Below, piece after piece: positions 45,164 through 53,760 of a stretch of 64,000 bases of DNA. A model generated the notes under the pieces. It ran no database searches, had not been told where the DNA came from, and saw only the letters and a list, made by a program, of their open reading frames with translations. Position 1 is the stretch's first letter, and every line of letters starts with the position of its first letter. The position numbers were made by a program, and so were the translations under genes. This DNA is from an uncultured Flavobacteriales bacterium (GTDB taxonomy: Bacteria > Bacteroidota > Bacteroidia > Flavobacteriales > Crocinitomicaceae): NCBI GenBank assembly GCA_946480085.1, contig CAMLHZ010000003.1, positions 186,001 to 250,000 of the forward strand. The letters run 5' to 3'.

Positions 45164-45238
45164 CCACCCTCCTCATTCCTCCCTCAAGGGAGGAGGTTAA
45201 ATTCGTCTCTCCCCTTGAGGGGAGACTAAGAGGGGTGG
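45164..45238. repeat. CCACCCTCCTC/GGGGTGG hairpin repeat
   Basis: The outer ends CCACCC and GGGGTGG enclose two hairpins: CCTCCCTCAAGGGAGG (45178-45193) and CTCCCCTTGAGGGGAG (45209-45223 region). GC-rich against its surroundings. It lies after the STN protein gene and could terminate that transcript; single copy in this window. Confidence 0.65.
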
Positions 45239-45310
45239 ATTTTTTAAGTTTGCCATAGGGGGAAACTTGATCTCAGTTGTCATAAGAGTAGAAATACAAA
45301 TTGGATAAAA

Positions 45311-46033
45311 ATGAAAAAGTTTAGTTGGATGATAGCAGTTGGAGTTCTTGCAACAGGAATCTCATCATGTAAGAAGAATGTTTTCAACTCTATTGTTGGA
45401 AAAGGAGGAACAGTTACTGAAACACGTCAGATTACGGGATTTAACAGCATAGATCTTTCAATTGATGCAAATGTGATTTACACCCAGGATGCATCATACT
45501 ATGTAGAGATTTCCGGGCAAGATAATGTTTTGAATGTGCTGACAACTGAAGTAAGTGGCGGTGAACTGGAAATCGATTTCAGTAAATGGGTGAGAAAGCA
45601 TAGTAATATTACCATCATCATTCACAGTCCGGATATCAAAGAACTGGAAGTAAGTGGAAGCGGAAGTATTGAAACCAGCGGACCAATCAATACAACTGAT
45701 ATGGATTTGGAGGTCAGCGGTAGCGGAAATATCGTTGTTTCCAATTTAACAACAAGCGATATGGAAGCGAGTATCAGCGGTTCAGGAAACATTGAAGTAA
45801 ATGGTGGAACAGTAACGAATCAGGAGGCAAAAATCAGTGGTTCCGGAAATATCGATTTTGAATACCTGCAGGCAGCAAATTCAGCTTGTAAGATCAGTGG
45901 TTCTGGTTCTGTTACAGTATGGGTGACAACTCAACTCGATGCTTCAATTTCTGGAAGTGGAGATATTAAATACACAGGTACTCCAATTGTGAATACGCAT
46001 ATCAGCGGCTCAGGTCAGGTGATTCATTTTTAA
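45311..46033 (+). CDS. Head GIN domain (DUF2807) lipoprotein
   Basis: 240 residues: lipobox signal (MIAVGVLATGISSC, cysteine about 20), then the GIN head (ETRQITGFNSIDLSIDANVIYTQ) and repeats centred on SGSG (EVSGSGSIETSG, EVSGSGNIVVS, SISGSGNIEVNG, KISGSGNIDFEY, SISGSGDIKY). These repeats form a right-handed beta-helix in the family, sometimes called putative autotransporter adhesins; real function unknown. Follows the sigma/FecR/STN operon by 160 nt, separated by a hairpin repeat. Confidence 0.85.
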   Translation: MKKFSWMIAVGVLATGISSCKKNVFNSIVGKGGTVTETRQITGFNSIDLSIDANVIYTQDASYYVEISGQDNVLNVLTTEVSGGELEIDFSKWVRKHSNITIIIHSPDIKELEVSGSGSIETSGPINTTDMDLEVSGSGNIVVSNLTTSDMEASISGSGNIEVNGGTVTNQEAKISGSGNIDFEYLQAANSACKISGSGSVTVWVTTQLDASISGSGDIKYTGTPIVNTHISGSGQVIHF

Positions 46034-46116
46034 GAGAATAGAAAACAGAGATTAGAGAATAGGATAAACGAAACTCTTTTATCCTATTCTCTATTTTCTA
46101 ATCACTATTTTCTATA
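46034..46116. repeat. GAATAGAAAA-type hairpin repeat (copy 2)
   Basis: Left arm GAGAATAGAAAACAGAGATT then AGAGAATAGGA; right arm TCCTATTCTCTATTTTCTAA then TCACTATTTTCTA. Starts immediately after the head-GIN stop codon. Same family as 16962-17035, also directly after a stop codon. Confidence 0.7.
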
Positions 46117-46137
46117 ACACTAATTCTTATTAAAAAA

Positions 46138-48489
46138 ATGAAAACGAAGTTATTCGTATGGGCATGCTTTTGCCTTTTTGGAACGGTTTCAATCGCTCAA
46201 ACACAAACTGTTCGCGGGACCGTAATTGATAAAGTTTCGCAGGCTCCAATTCCGGGTGCAACGGTTGTTGTTTTGGAAACGCAACCAATAATCGGAAGTG
46301 TCTCGGATGCTGACGGTGTGTTTGTATTAGCAAACGTTCCTGTTGGAAGTCGGAGTTTTTTGATCAGGACTGTCGATTATAAGGATGTGTTTCTTCAGAA
46401 CATTACGGTAAATGCAGGAAAGGAAGTAGTGCTAACCGTTGCAATGGAAGAAGATATCAAGAAGTTGGATGAGGTGGTAATTTCCGGAAACGTGAATAAG
46501 ACGGAAGCATTGAATGACCTTTCAACTGTTAGTACACGAACGTTTTCGGTTGAAGAAACTCAGAAATTTGCTGCCGCTGTAAATGATCCGGCACGAATGG
46601 CCTCTTCTTTTGCAGGCGTTGTAACCGCAGGTGATGGAAACAATCATATTTCAATCCGCGGAAATTCTCCTAATGGTTTGTTGTGGCGAATGGAAGGTGT
46701 GGAAATTCCAAATCCGAATCACTTTTCAAACGTGGGAACTGCTGGCGGTGGAATATCGATCTTAAGTGCTCAGTTACTCAGTAATTCTGATTTTTCTACC
46801 GGAGCCTTTGCTGCGGAGTACGGAAATGCGCTTTCAGGAGTCTTTGATCTTCGACTGAGAAAAGGAAATACCAAAAAGCATGAATATACAGTTCAGGCTG
46901 GATTCCTTGGTTTGGACATTGCAACAGAAGGACCGATCAGAAAAGGATACGATGGTTCTTACCTCATTAATTACCGTTATTCGACATTGAACTTATTAGG
47001 CAAAATTGGTGTTCCAATTGGAGATGCAAATACCAATTTCCAGGATCTATCTTTTAATATCTACTTACCAACCAAAAATCTTGGGAAGTTTACGGTTTTT
47101 GGCTTCGGGGGATTGAGCTACCAAACTACAACAGCCGAAAAAGATTCGTTACGTTGGCAGGAAGATTCATTTTTTAAACTGAATACGAACTTTTACAGCA
47201 ATACCGGCGCTGTGGGGGTAACACATACCAAGTTGTTCCGAAATCAATCCTATCTGAAAACTGCTTTGGTTTTCTCCGGAACTGAAAACGGTTATGAACA
47301 AGATGAACTGGAGTACGATTATTCAACACTGAACAGAACGTATGAACAGCGTTTTCTTCAGAACAAAGGAACGTTGTCGACGGTTTATACTCAAAAACTC
47401 AATGCGAAAAATAGTGTCAGAGCAGGAATTATTGCAAACAATCTGGGATATCGTTTAACACAGCGAGATATGGGGGATACCACGGTTTTAATAGAGCAGA
47501 TTAATGAAAAGGGAAACACTCAAACCATTCAGGAATTCTTTCAATGGAATTTCAAGGTTTCTGAAAAGCTAACTACAAACATTGGAGTGCATTATTTTCA
47601 AATGCTGTTGAATAATACAACTTCGTTGGAACCTAGAGTTTCCTTGCGTTACGATATTACACCAAAACACCATTTTACTTTGGGTTATGGATTACACAGT
47701 CAACTGCAGCCGATTGGTGTTTATTTCACTGAAAAAATGGAGAATGGGCAAACGGTTCTTCCAAACAGGAATTTGAAACTCAGCAAAGCACATCATTTGG
47801 TTGTAGGCTACGATTTCATCTTTAATGATCATGAACATTTGAAGACAGAACTGTACTATCAGCATTTGTTCAACGTGCCAATCAGCGCAGATAAAACAAG
47901 TACATACTCTATTTTGAATCAAACAGATGGTTTTCCGGCTGAAGCGCTAGTCAACAAAGGTTTAGGGAAGAACTACGGTTTTGAATTGACCTACGAGCGG
48001 TTCCTGCATAAAAGTCTTTATTATTTGCTTTCCACTTCCATTTACGATTCTAAATATTTGGCACCGAATGGTAATTGGTACAATACACGTTTCAACACGA
48101 ATTACGCCGCGACCTTTACTATGGGGAAGGAATTTCAGTTGAAAAACATTGAAAAGAATAGAGTAGTGGGTGTGAATTGCAAATTGGTTTACGTGGGCGG
48201 ATTCCGTTATACACCAATTGATAAAGAGGCTTCTGTTGTAGCTGGAGAAACTCGTTTTGATGAAAGTAAAACTTATGACAAACGAATGCCGGATTATTTC
48301 AGATTGGATCTTCGTCTAAGTTTGAAACGAAACTATGAGAAGCTGACAACTACATTGGCGCTGGATATTCAGAATACTACAAATCGGAAAAACGTTGGCG
48401 GACAATATTTCGACGACAAAACTGGAGATGTAAAGTATTGGTATCAGACTTCATTGATTCCGATTATAAGCTACCGTTTGGAGTTTTGA
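46138..48489 (+). CDS. TonB-dependent receptor with carboxypeptidase-regulatory domain
   Basis: 783 residues: signal peptide (to about 20, FGTVSIAQ), CarboxypepD_reg-like domain (VRGTVIDKVSQAPIPGATVVVLE...), plug (about 110-230, DEVVISGNVNK ... ISIRGNSPNGLLWRMEGVEIPNPNHF ... FAAEYGNALSGVFDLRLRKGN), then a 22-strand type barrel to the C-terminal aromatic (IPIISYRLEF). It takes up a substrate across the outer membrane using TonB energy; no SusD partner is adjacent, so the substrate may not be a glycan. Confidence 0.92.
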   Translation: MKTKLFVWACFCLFGTVSIAQTQTVRGTVIDKVSQAPIPGATVVVLETQPIIGSVSDADGVFVLANVPVGSRSFLIRTVDYKDVFLQNITVNAGKEVVLTVAMEEDIKKLDEVVISGNVNKTEALNDLSTVSTRTFSVEETQKFAAAVNDPARMASSFAGVVTAGDGNNHISIRGNSPNGLLWRMEGVEIPNPNHFSNVGTAGGGISILSAQLLSNSDFSTGAFAAEYGNALSGVFDLRLRKGNTKKHEYTVQAGFLGLDIATEGPIRKGYDGSYLINYRYSTLNLLGKIGVPIGDANTNFQDLSFNIYLPTKNLGKFTVFGFGGLSYQTTTAEKDSLRWQEDSFFKLNTNFYSNTGAVGVTHTKLFRNQSYLKTALVFSGTENGYEQDELEYDYSTLNRTYEQRFLQNKGTLSTVYTQKLNAKNSVRAGIIANNLGYRLTQRDMGDTTVLIEQINEKGNTQTIQEFFQWNFKVSEKLTTNIGVHYFQMLLNNTTSLEPRVSLRYDITPKHHFTLGYGLHSQLQPIGVYFTEKMENGQTVLPNRNLKLSKAHHLVVGYDFIFNDHEHLKTELYYQHLFNVPISADKTSTYSILNQTDGFPAEALVNKGLGKNYGFELTYERFLHKSLYYLLSTSIYDSKYLAPNGNWYNTRFNTNYAATFTMGKEFQLKNIEKNRVVGVNCKLVYVGGFRYTPIDKEASVVAGETRFDESKTYDKRMPDYFRLDLRLSLKRNYEKLTTTLALDIQNTTNRKNVGGQYFDDKTGDVKYWYQTSLIPIISYRLEF

Positions 48490-48498
48490 TAAAGGATT

Positions 48499-48570
48499 GT
48501 CTCGGCTCCGCTCGACAACCTTTGGCTGGTCTGAAGGAAAATATGAGGGTCATCGAGCGGAGCCGAGATG
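48499..48570. repeat. Inverted pair of TCGAGCGGAGCCGAG repeats forming a hairpin
   Basis: CTCGGCTCCGCTCGA (48501-48515) and TCGAGCGGAGCCGAG (48553-48567) pair perfectly over 15 bp with 37 bases between. It lies between convergent genes, where it could act as a terminator, although no T run follows. Confidence 0.75.
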
Positions 48571-48576
48571 AACTGA

Positions 48577-49302
48577 TTATATCCCTAATCGCTGCTTCAC
48601 ATCACTGTAAGAATTCCTTGAAATTGGAATGCGATTTCCATTCTTCAGGATTGCAACATAACTGTTTTTCTCGAACGATTCTATCTTTTGAAGGAAATCG
48701 ATATTCAACAGATACGAACGATGGATGCGCATGAATTGATCCGGAAGATTCTTTTCATAGTAGTTCATCGTTTGTTTCTTTACATGGTATTTTTCTTCTA
48801 CATGAATTTTTACGTAATCGTCGTAAGCCTCAATGTATTGAACCGAATCTAACGGAATGATTTTAATATCTGAACCTTGCTTTACTACAATGCGGGCTTG
48901 TTCAAGATTATTGTTTTTTGCAAGTTCAGGACTTAGTGTCGGTAAACCTGTATTGTCGTTATGACTTACTTTGTTAATTGCCGTTTCAAAACGTTCTTTT
49001 GAAAATGGTTTCAATAAATAGTCGATTGCGCTCACTTCAAATGCTTTTAGGGCAAATTCGTCATATGCCGTTGTAAAAATAATGCGTGGATTTTCCTCAA
49101 GTAATTCGAGCATTTCAAATCCATTTAGTTTTGGCATCTGAACGTCCAGAAACACCAAATCGGGCTTTAAGGAATGAATCATTTTCAACGCTTCAAATCC
49201 GTCACCGGCTTCACCAAGAATTTCAAAATTTCCCAGTTCGTTTAAATACGATCGCACAACCGTTCGTGCCAGAGGCTCATCGTCAATTATTAGTACTTTC
49301 AT
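48577..49302 (-). CDS. LytTR family response regulator
   Basis: 241 residues: receiver domain with DDEPLAR, phospho-acceptor Asp in DLVFLDVQMPKLNG, Thr in FTTAYDEFALKAFE and Lys in DYLLKPF; then a LytTR DNA-binding domain (IVVKQGSDIKIIPLDSVQYIEAYDDYVKIH ... RIHRSYLLNI). It regulates transcription in response to the kinase encoded just upstream, with which it overlaps by 20 nt. Confidence 0.93.
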   Translation of the reverse strand: MKVLIIDDEPLARTVVRSYLNELGNFEILGEAGDGFEALKMIHSLKPDLVFLDVQMPKLNGFEMLELLEENPRIIFTTAYDEFALKAFEVSAIDYLLKPFSKERFETAINKVSHNDNTGLPTLSPELAKNNNLEQARIVVKQGSDIKIIPLDSVQYIEAYDDYVKIHVEEKYHVKKQTMNYYEKNLPDQFMRIHRSYLLNIDFLQKIESFEKNSYVAILKNGNRIPISRNSYSDVKQRLGI

Positions 49303-50329
49303 GTATTTGAGGTATTTGAAGTGTAACCTTAAAAATTCCGTTTTCCCTTTCTATTCTTAATCTATCGGTTTGTCCGTAGAACAATTGTAAACGTTTCTTG
49401 ACGCTTTGAATTCCGTAACCTGTTCCTTTGAATTGTGGAACATTATTTTCGTCGTACGGATTTTCAATAGTAATGTGTAAGCTGTTCTCTACCAGTTTAC
49501 ACGTTATTTTAATATCAATGGTATTACTCGAAGTATTTAATCCGTGCTTCAACGCATTTTCCACCAAAGGCTGAATTAAAAGCGGTGGAATCTTCTTTTC
49601 ATCGCATTGTATATCTGAACTAAGATCTATGATCAATCGGTTTCCAAATCTGATCTTTTCGATCTCTAAGAACAGGTTTGCCTGATTCAGTTCATCTTTT
49701 AAAGAAACCAGTTTTTCCATATCCTTTTTCAACGTTCCACGCAAGAAATCTGAGAGTAAATGAATCATTCGATTCGCTTCCTTTGGTTCGATCATTGTTA
49801 GTGCGCTAATCGAATTCAAACTGTTGAAAAGGAAATGTGGTTGTAATTGATTGTTGATATTCACCAATTCAGCTTTACTCAATGCGCGTTCTTGCTCAAT
49901 CAATTGTTTTCGGATCTTTTCCTGAATTTCAGCATTCTTGGCAATCCACCAAAACAAACTGATGGCAACAAGCGTGATGAGAATAATCGTGTATCTAAGT
50001 CCTTGAAGATTATAAACAAAATGCTCATAGTAATCGGGATCCAAAATTGGTTTCAGAAAGTATAATGCCGAATAGTGAATAAGGAAAGCAAGTGTTGCGA
50101 TCAATCCGAATTGCGAGAAGGTCATACTGGCTTTGGTGTGAAAGCTGAATTGAATAACATATAATACCAATCCTACAATCGAAAGCGCGAAAAATGTATG
50201 ACCACCATCTATCAGTGCATCGCGGGTTGAGAAATGATTCCACCAGAGAATACCGAAATGCACTAACCCTAAAGCCAGGGTTAATGCTAAATATCGGAAT
50301 TGGAGTTTGGGGAACTTTCTAAATGTCAT
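49283..50329 (-). CDS. LytS-type sensor histidine kinase
   Basis: 348 residues: four hydrophobic helices in the first 130 residues, a coiled-coil linker, the His_kinase domain with the phospho-acceptor in LQPHFLFNSLNSISAL (H about 164), and an ATPase domain with PPLLIQPLVENALKHGL and GTGYGIQSVKKRLQ. No extracytoplasmic sensor domain, so the signal may be sensed in the membrane or through the LiaF-like protein encoded 1 nt upstream. Confidence 0.92.
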   Translation of the reverse strand: MTFRKFPKLQFRYLALTLALGLVHFGILWWNHFSTRDALIDGGHTFFALSIVGLVLYVIQFSFHTKASMTFSQFGLIATLAFLIHYSALYFLKPILDPDYYEHFVYNLQGLRYTIILITLVAISLFWWIAKNAEIQEKIRKQLIEQERALSKAELVNINNQLQPHFLFNSLNSISALTMIEPKEANRMIHLLSDFLRGTLKKDMEKLVSLKDELNQANLFLEIEKIRFGNRLIIDLSSDIQCDEKKIPPLLIQPLVENALKHGLNTSSNTIDIKITCKLVENSLHITIENPYDENNVPQFKGTGYGIQSVKKRLQLFYGQTDRLRIERENGIFKVTLQIPQIHESTNN

Positions 50330-50330
50330 G

Positions 50331-51146
50331 CTAGCTGCTAAAACTTGTAATTTCTATTCCACCGAAAACGCAGCTTCCATGGAGTACCACGATCTTTTTA
50401 TTTTCGGCATTTTGCACCAATTCAATCGGACGTTTGTCTTCAATTCCACCGAAAACGGTTGTAACATCAGAATTGATCTGCCAGTTATTTGGGATGTTCA
50501 AGGTAGTTCCAGCAAAAACACAAGAAATATCGATAACTACTTTTTCCGGAAAATCGGCGTTCGATAAATTGATATCAGTACCCCCAAAAACGGTAACTAC
50601 ATCCGCTCCTTTAAAATTTTGACTCGTAACGTTTTTTTTTAAACCGCTGAAGAAGTTTACGGTATCGAGATAGTCATCTGAACTGGCTTCTCCGAAACGT
50701 TCAGAATCATGCATTCGCTGCCAGTGCTCGCGTGAAAATCGTTCTCTTCCACCGTGTCTCCCTCTTCCACAAGGACCTTTTTTGCGTTTAAACAAAACCA
50801 TCAATCCAACAAGAATGATCATTACCGGGAAAATGATATCGCCGTTAATTGCCTTTGGATACCATGTTTGGAAAAGAAACAAAGCCCCCAAAAGCATTAG
50901 CACATATCCAAAGATCTTTTTGAATTTATGTCGAACAATAGATACCAATCCAACAGCCATTAAAATCATTGGCCAGCTAAACAAGTATTTCGGAATAGGG
51001 AAGTCTTTAATATTGAGTCGATGTAATAAAAACAAAGTACCAAAGGCAACAATAAGTATTCCAGCTGTGATTTTTGCGCGGCGATGACCTTTCTGCCACT
51101 TAATGACTTGTTGTTCAATTTCGCTGAAATTTGAATCTGATTCCAT
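50331..51146 (-). CDS. LiaF-like membrane protein
   Basis: 271 residues: a cytoplasmic start, about four hydrophobic helices (25-42, 53-68, 77-90, 100-118; DUF5668-like), then a C-terminal beta domain (NFKGADVVTVFGGTDINLSNADFPEKVVIDISCVFAGTTLNIP ... VTTVFGGIEDKR ... GSCVFGGIEITSF) of the LiaF/DUF2154 cell-wall-active antibiotic response type. In Firmicutes LiaF restrains the kinase LiaS; an equivalent role is inferred here because it heads a transcript with kinase and regulator. TAGATTTG on this strand (51165-51172) may be its -7 box. Confidence 0.82.
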   Translation of the reverse strand: MESDSNFSEIEQQVIKWQKGHRRAKITAGILIVAFGTLFLLHRLNIKDFPIPKYLFSWPMILMAVGLVSIVRHKFKKIFGYVLMLLGALFLFQTWYPKAINGDIIFPVMIILVGLMVLFKRKKGPCGRGRHGGRERFSREHWQRMHDSERFGEASSDDYLDTVNFFSGLKKNVTSQNFKGADVVTVFGGTDINLSNADFPEKVVIDISCVFAGTTLNIPNNWQINSDVTTVFGGIEDKRPIELVQNAENKKIVVLHGSCVFGGIEITSFSS

Positions 51147-51188
51147 ATCGTTTTATTTATAAAGCAAATCTAGATGCTTAACAGGTAC

Positions 51189-51218
51189 AAAAAAACCACA
51201 TTTCGGTGAAATGTGGTT
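51189..51218 (-). terminator. Terminator of the beta-barrel gene
   Basis: AACCACATTTC (51194-51204) and GAAATGTGGTT (51208-51218) form an 11-bp perfect stem with a GGT loop, followed on the minus strand by a U run. Confidence 0.88.
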
Positions 51219-51255
51219 ATTATTCGGTTAACCGAGTTTAGGGGGGAGTTATCTC

Positions 51256-52053
51256 TTAGAAATAAAACACATATCCTACTTTAAGTCCCCACATTTCGTA
51301 GTTTGTTTTGTAGACTTCTGCAATTTTATGATCGTGTATTTCGTTTGTTGTTACGTTAATGAACTGTGTTGTTACATCACGCCCGTCTTCAGTTTCAATC
51401 GTACCATCTTCATGAACTCCATGTTCGTGATTTTCCATGTATTTCTGATTGATGTATTCGAACTTACTGAACCCACGTAAGTAAGCGACAGAGAAATACA
51501 GGTAATGTCTGTTTTCTTGTTGAACGTTTTTGAAAATACGGTTCATGTCTAATTCAAATCCTGCTTCTCCACCGTAAACGCCACCGCGGAAAGCCATGTT
51601 TGTTTCACGATCCAAAGGCTGACAATCGTCAACATCATTGGGATCAGCAATTACAATCTTAGATTTCATTGTAGCCCAACCAATTTGTGGTTTGATGTAA
51701 GGTCTGAATGAAGAATAATCATTCGTTAAATTGATTTTAGCTCCTAGTAAGTGATTTCTCAATTTACTTGAATAAGTTACATCAGTTGTAGTTGAAGATC
51801 CGTTTCCAAAAGTGTAAGTTTCCTTCATTGTACGATTGTAGTAAATTCCAAAGTGGCTTGACCAATCTATCGAAACAGGCACAATTGCCGACGGTTTGTA
51901 AGAGAAAACAAATCCTTGTCCGTAAGTGGTGCTCATCTTGGGCATTTGACTTTTGAATGGGGAATATGTTCCGAAATAAGTCCCAAATTGGAATTTGCTT
52001 TGAGAAAATCCAACCATTGGGAATAAAAGCAAGAGTAAGTAAATGTTTTTCAT
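51256..52053 (-). CDS. Outer-membrane beta-barrel protein
   Basis: 265 residues: signal peptide (MKNIYLLLLLFPMVGFSQ), alternating polar/aromatic strands (FQFGTYFGTYSPF, IDWSSHFGIYYNRTM, FRPYIKPQIGWATM, HYLYFSVAYLRGFSKFEYI) and a C-terminal strand YEMWGLKVGYVFYF ending in phenylalanine. An acidic/histidine-rich loop (ENHEHGVHEDGTIETEDGRD) lies near the end. No closer family recognised. Confidence 0.75.
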   Translation of the reverse strand: MKNIYLLLLLFPMVGFSQSKFQFGTYFGTYSPFKSQMPKMSTTYGQGFVFSYKPSAIVPVSIDWSSHFGIYYNRTMKETYTFGNGSSTTTDVTYSSKLRNHLLGAKINLTNDYSSFRPYIKPQIGWATMKSKIVIADPNDVDDCQPLDRETNMAFRGGVYGGEAGFELDMNRIFKNVQQENRHYLYFSVAYLRGFSKFEYINQKYMENHEHGVHEDGTIETEDGRDVTTQFINVTTNEIHDHKIAEVYKTNYEMWGLKVGYVFYF

Positions 52054-52167
52054 GGGTGCTAATTTTTTGTTAATTCTACAAGAATGGTACCATTTATCAT
52101 AAGACTCGAAAAAAAGATAAAAGTTACATGTAACCTTTTAAAAATTATGGGCTTATAGAAATACTTC

Positions 52168-52776
52168 TTATTTCTGGTACTTCCACTCTTTTGACTTTCC
52201 TTCACGGAGATTTGAGAGAGTGGTTTCCAGTCGTTTAAGCTTTGTAGCTTCCGTTTTTGCTTCGTCTATCCATTCAACATATTCTTTTTTGTGAGAGTAT
52301 GTAAAGTTCTCAAAGACACTTTTGGCAATTGCATCTTTTTCCAATCCATCCAATAATAGTTGAGGAACTTTCAGTTCTTTTTTCTTCTCTTCGCTTGGAG
52401 CTTTCTTTAGTTTAACACCTGCATCAACCAAATCCATGGCTTGCAGAATATAAGCACCAAGAATATCTCTTGATGGCAAATCCTGAAGCGATTGCATTTT
52501 TCCAAGACTTCCCATTCCACCTTCGTGACGTTTGAAAATGCCATGCGTATCGTTCATCACACTTTCCAGCCAAAAACCAAAAGCGCAGTGTTGTTTGAAT
52601 GCCGCAGAACTGCAAAGAATTGCTCCTTTGTAAACGTAATTCGGGAAACTCCATTTCATAGCTTCTTCTACCTGCGGACAATATTCGTGAACAATAGTTC
52701 GAATTTCCGATAGAATTTCCTGAGCAAAAGGAGCAGATTTTGCTATGTAATCGTCTATGTTAGTGACTTTTGCCAT
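52168..52776 (-). CDS. YdeI/OmpD-associated (DUF1801) family protein
   Basis: 202 residues: a DUF1801 domain (YCPQVEEAMKWSFPNYVYKGAILCSSAAFKQHCAFGFWL) followed by the YdeI C-terminal part (VPQLLLDGLEKDAIAKSVFENFTYSHKKEYVEWIDEAKTEATKLKRLETTLSNLREGK). Cytosolic, with a possible role in stress or antimicrobial-peptide resistance in relatives, but no proven activity. Monocistronic. Confidence 0.88.
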   Translation of the reverse strand: MAKVTNIDDYIAKSAPFAQEILSEIRTIVHEYCPQVEEAMKWSFPNYVYKGAILCSSAAFKQHCAFGFWLESVMNDTHGIFKRHEGGMGSLGKMQSLQDLPSRDILGAYILQAMDLVDAGVKLKKAPSEEKKKELKVPQLLLDGLEKDAIAKSVFENFTYSHKKEYVEWIDEAKTEATKLKRLETTLSNLREGKSKEWKYQK

Positions 52777-52780
52777 AAGT

Positions 52781-52870
52781 GTTCATTCAAAATGTTCAAA
52801 GAGTTTCAATGTTCAAAATCTCAAAGTTCCGGTTTTTGATCCTTTTGATCTTTTGACCTATTTGATCGTA
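52781..52870. repeat. TTCAAAA-type hairpin repeat (copy 2)
   Basis: Left arm GTTCATTCAAAATGTTCAAA then GAGTTTCAATGTTCAAAATC; right arm TTTTTGATCCTTTTGATCTT then TTGACCTATTTGATC. Same family as 15676 and 55302. It lies in the gap between divergent genes, just before the YdeI-like start. Confidence 0.65.
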
Positions 52871-52949
52871 TGCTAAATTTAGTTAATCGAACTGAGAATT
52901 GTAACAAAAGTTCTTTCTTTGAATTTGACATCAAACCCATGTTCTTATA

Positions 52950-53606
52950 ATGCAACGTATTCTCCTTCTTCCCGCATTAGTGATTGTTACTTTTTGTACA
53001 CTGAGTCTTTGTACAAATGGAAATGGACAATTTTTTTCAGATTCAGCTGAAACGCAAGTTGAGACCGTTTCAGTAAATACAGATTCTTTGCGCATGGCGA
53101 AAGAGTTTCCTGCTCAAATTGCTGCTGTAGAAAAATATTTGACGGCTAATCCGGGAAAGTACTCAAAGAATTATGCGGTTTTGATTGATATGAAAATCCC
53201 GTCGAATCATTACCGTTTTTTTCTTGTTGATTTGAAGAAAGACAGCATTGTTCAAAAAGGATTGGTAGCACATGGTTCCGGTTCTGAAACGAGTAAGCCA
53301 GATAGCTTAATCTTTAGCAATACACCAAATTCATATATGACTTCACTTGGTATTTACAAGTTTGGAGTGGCTTATCAGGGAAGTTTTGGAAAATCGTATC
53401 GTTTACATGGTTTGGATAAAACGAATAGCAAAGCTTTCGAAAGAGCAGTTGTTTTTCATTCATACAGTTATGTTCCAACGGAAGAACAAGATTCACCAAT
53501 CATGAATAGTTTGGGTTGTCCGATGGTTTCTCCCGATTTTTTCGATGCAGTTGATGTGTACATCAAAAAAGAGAAACTGCCGATGCTGATGAAAATTTAC
53601 TATTGA
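52950..53606 (+). CDS. L,D-transpeptidase-like murein protein
   Basis: 218 residues: hydrophobic signal (RILLLPALVIVTFCTLSLC, possibly a lipoprotein), then the catalytic domain typical of the Bacteroidota 'murein L,D-transpeptidase catalytic domain' family: NYAVLIDMKIPSNHYRFFLVDL, YRLHGLDKTNSKAFERAVVFHSYSYV, and the catalytic cysteine in MNSLGCPMVSP. It may cross-link or modify peptidoglycan. The conserved His and Cys are in place. Confidence 0.85.
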   Translation: MQRILLLPALVIVTFCTLSLCTNGNGQFFSDSAETQVETVSVNTDSLRMAKEFPAQIAAVEKYLTANPGKYSKNYAVLIDMKIPSNHYRFFLVDLKKDSIVQKGLVAHGSGSETSKPDSLIFSNTPNSYMTSLGIYKFGVAYQGSFGKSYRLHGLDKTNSKAFERAVVFHSYSYVPTEEQDSPIMNSLGCPMVSPDFFDAVDVYIKKEKLPMLMKIYY

Positions 53607-53760
53607 CTTCGACTCCCTGTCTGCCGATCAGGCAGGCGCTCAGTCACCGTTGTTTATAGGAACAAAGATTGATGCGCTAAAACGCAGCAGTACAGTTCTT
53701 CTAGGAGTTATTTGGATAGCTGAGAAGTATGATGTAAATGGCAGCTGAGCGCAGTCGAAG
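53607..53760. repeat. Repeat interrupted by another repeat, with inverted partner
   Basis: GACTTCGACTCC (53605-53616) and CGCTCAGTCACC (53637-53648) together make one unit of the TCGAGCGGAGTCGA-type family, split by CTGTCTGCCGATCAGGCAGG (53617-53636), itself a palindrome. GCTGAGCGCAGTCGAAG (53744-53760) is the inverted partner of the split unit. The block fills the space between two convergent genes. Confidence 0.65.

Noticed and set aside
45640..46020. Short DNA repeats with AG-GGAAGCGG-type units, first read as a minisatellite
   Set aside because: They encode the S-G-S-G beta-helix repeats of the head-GIN protein and are explained by the protein.
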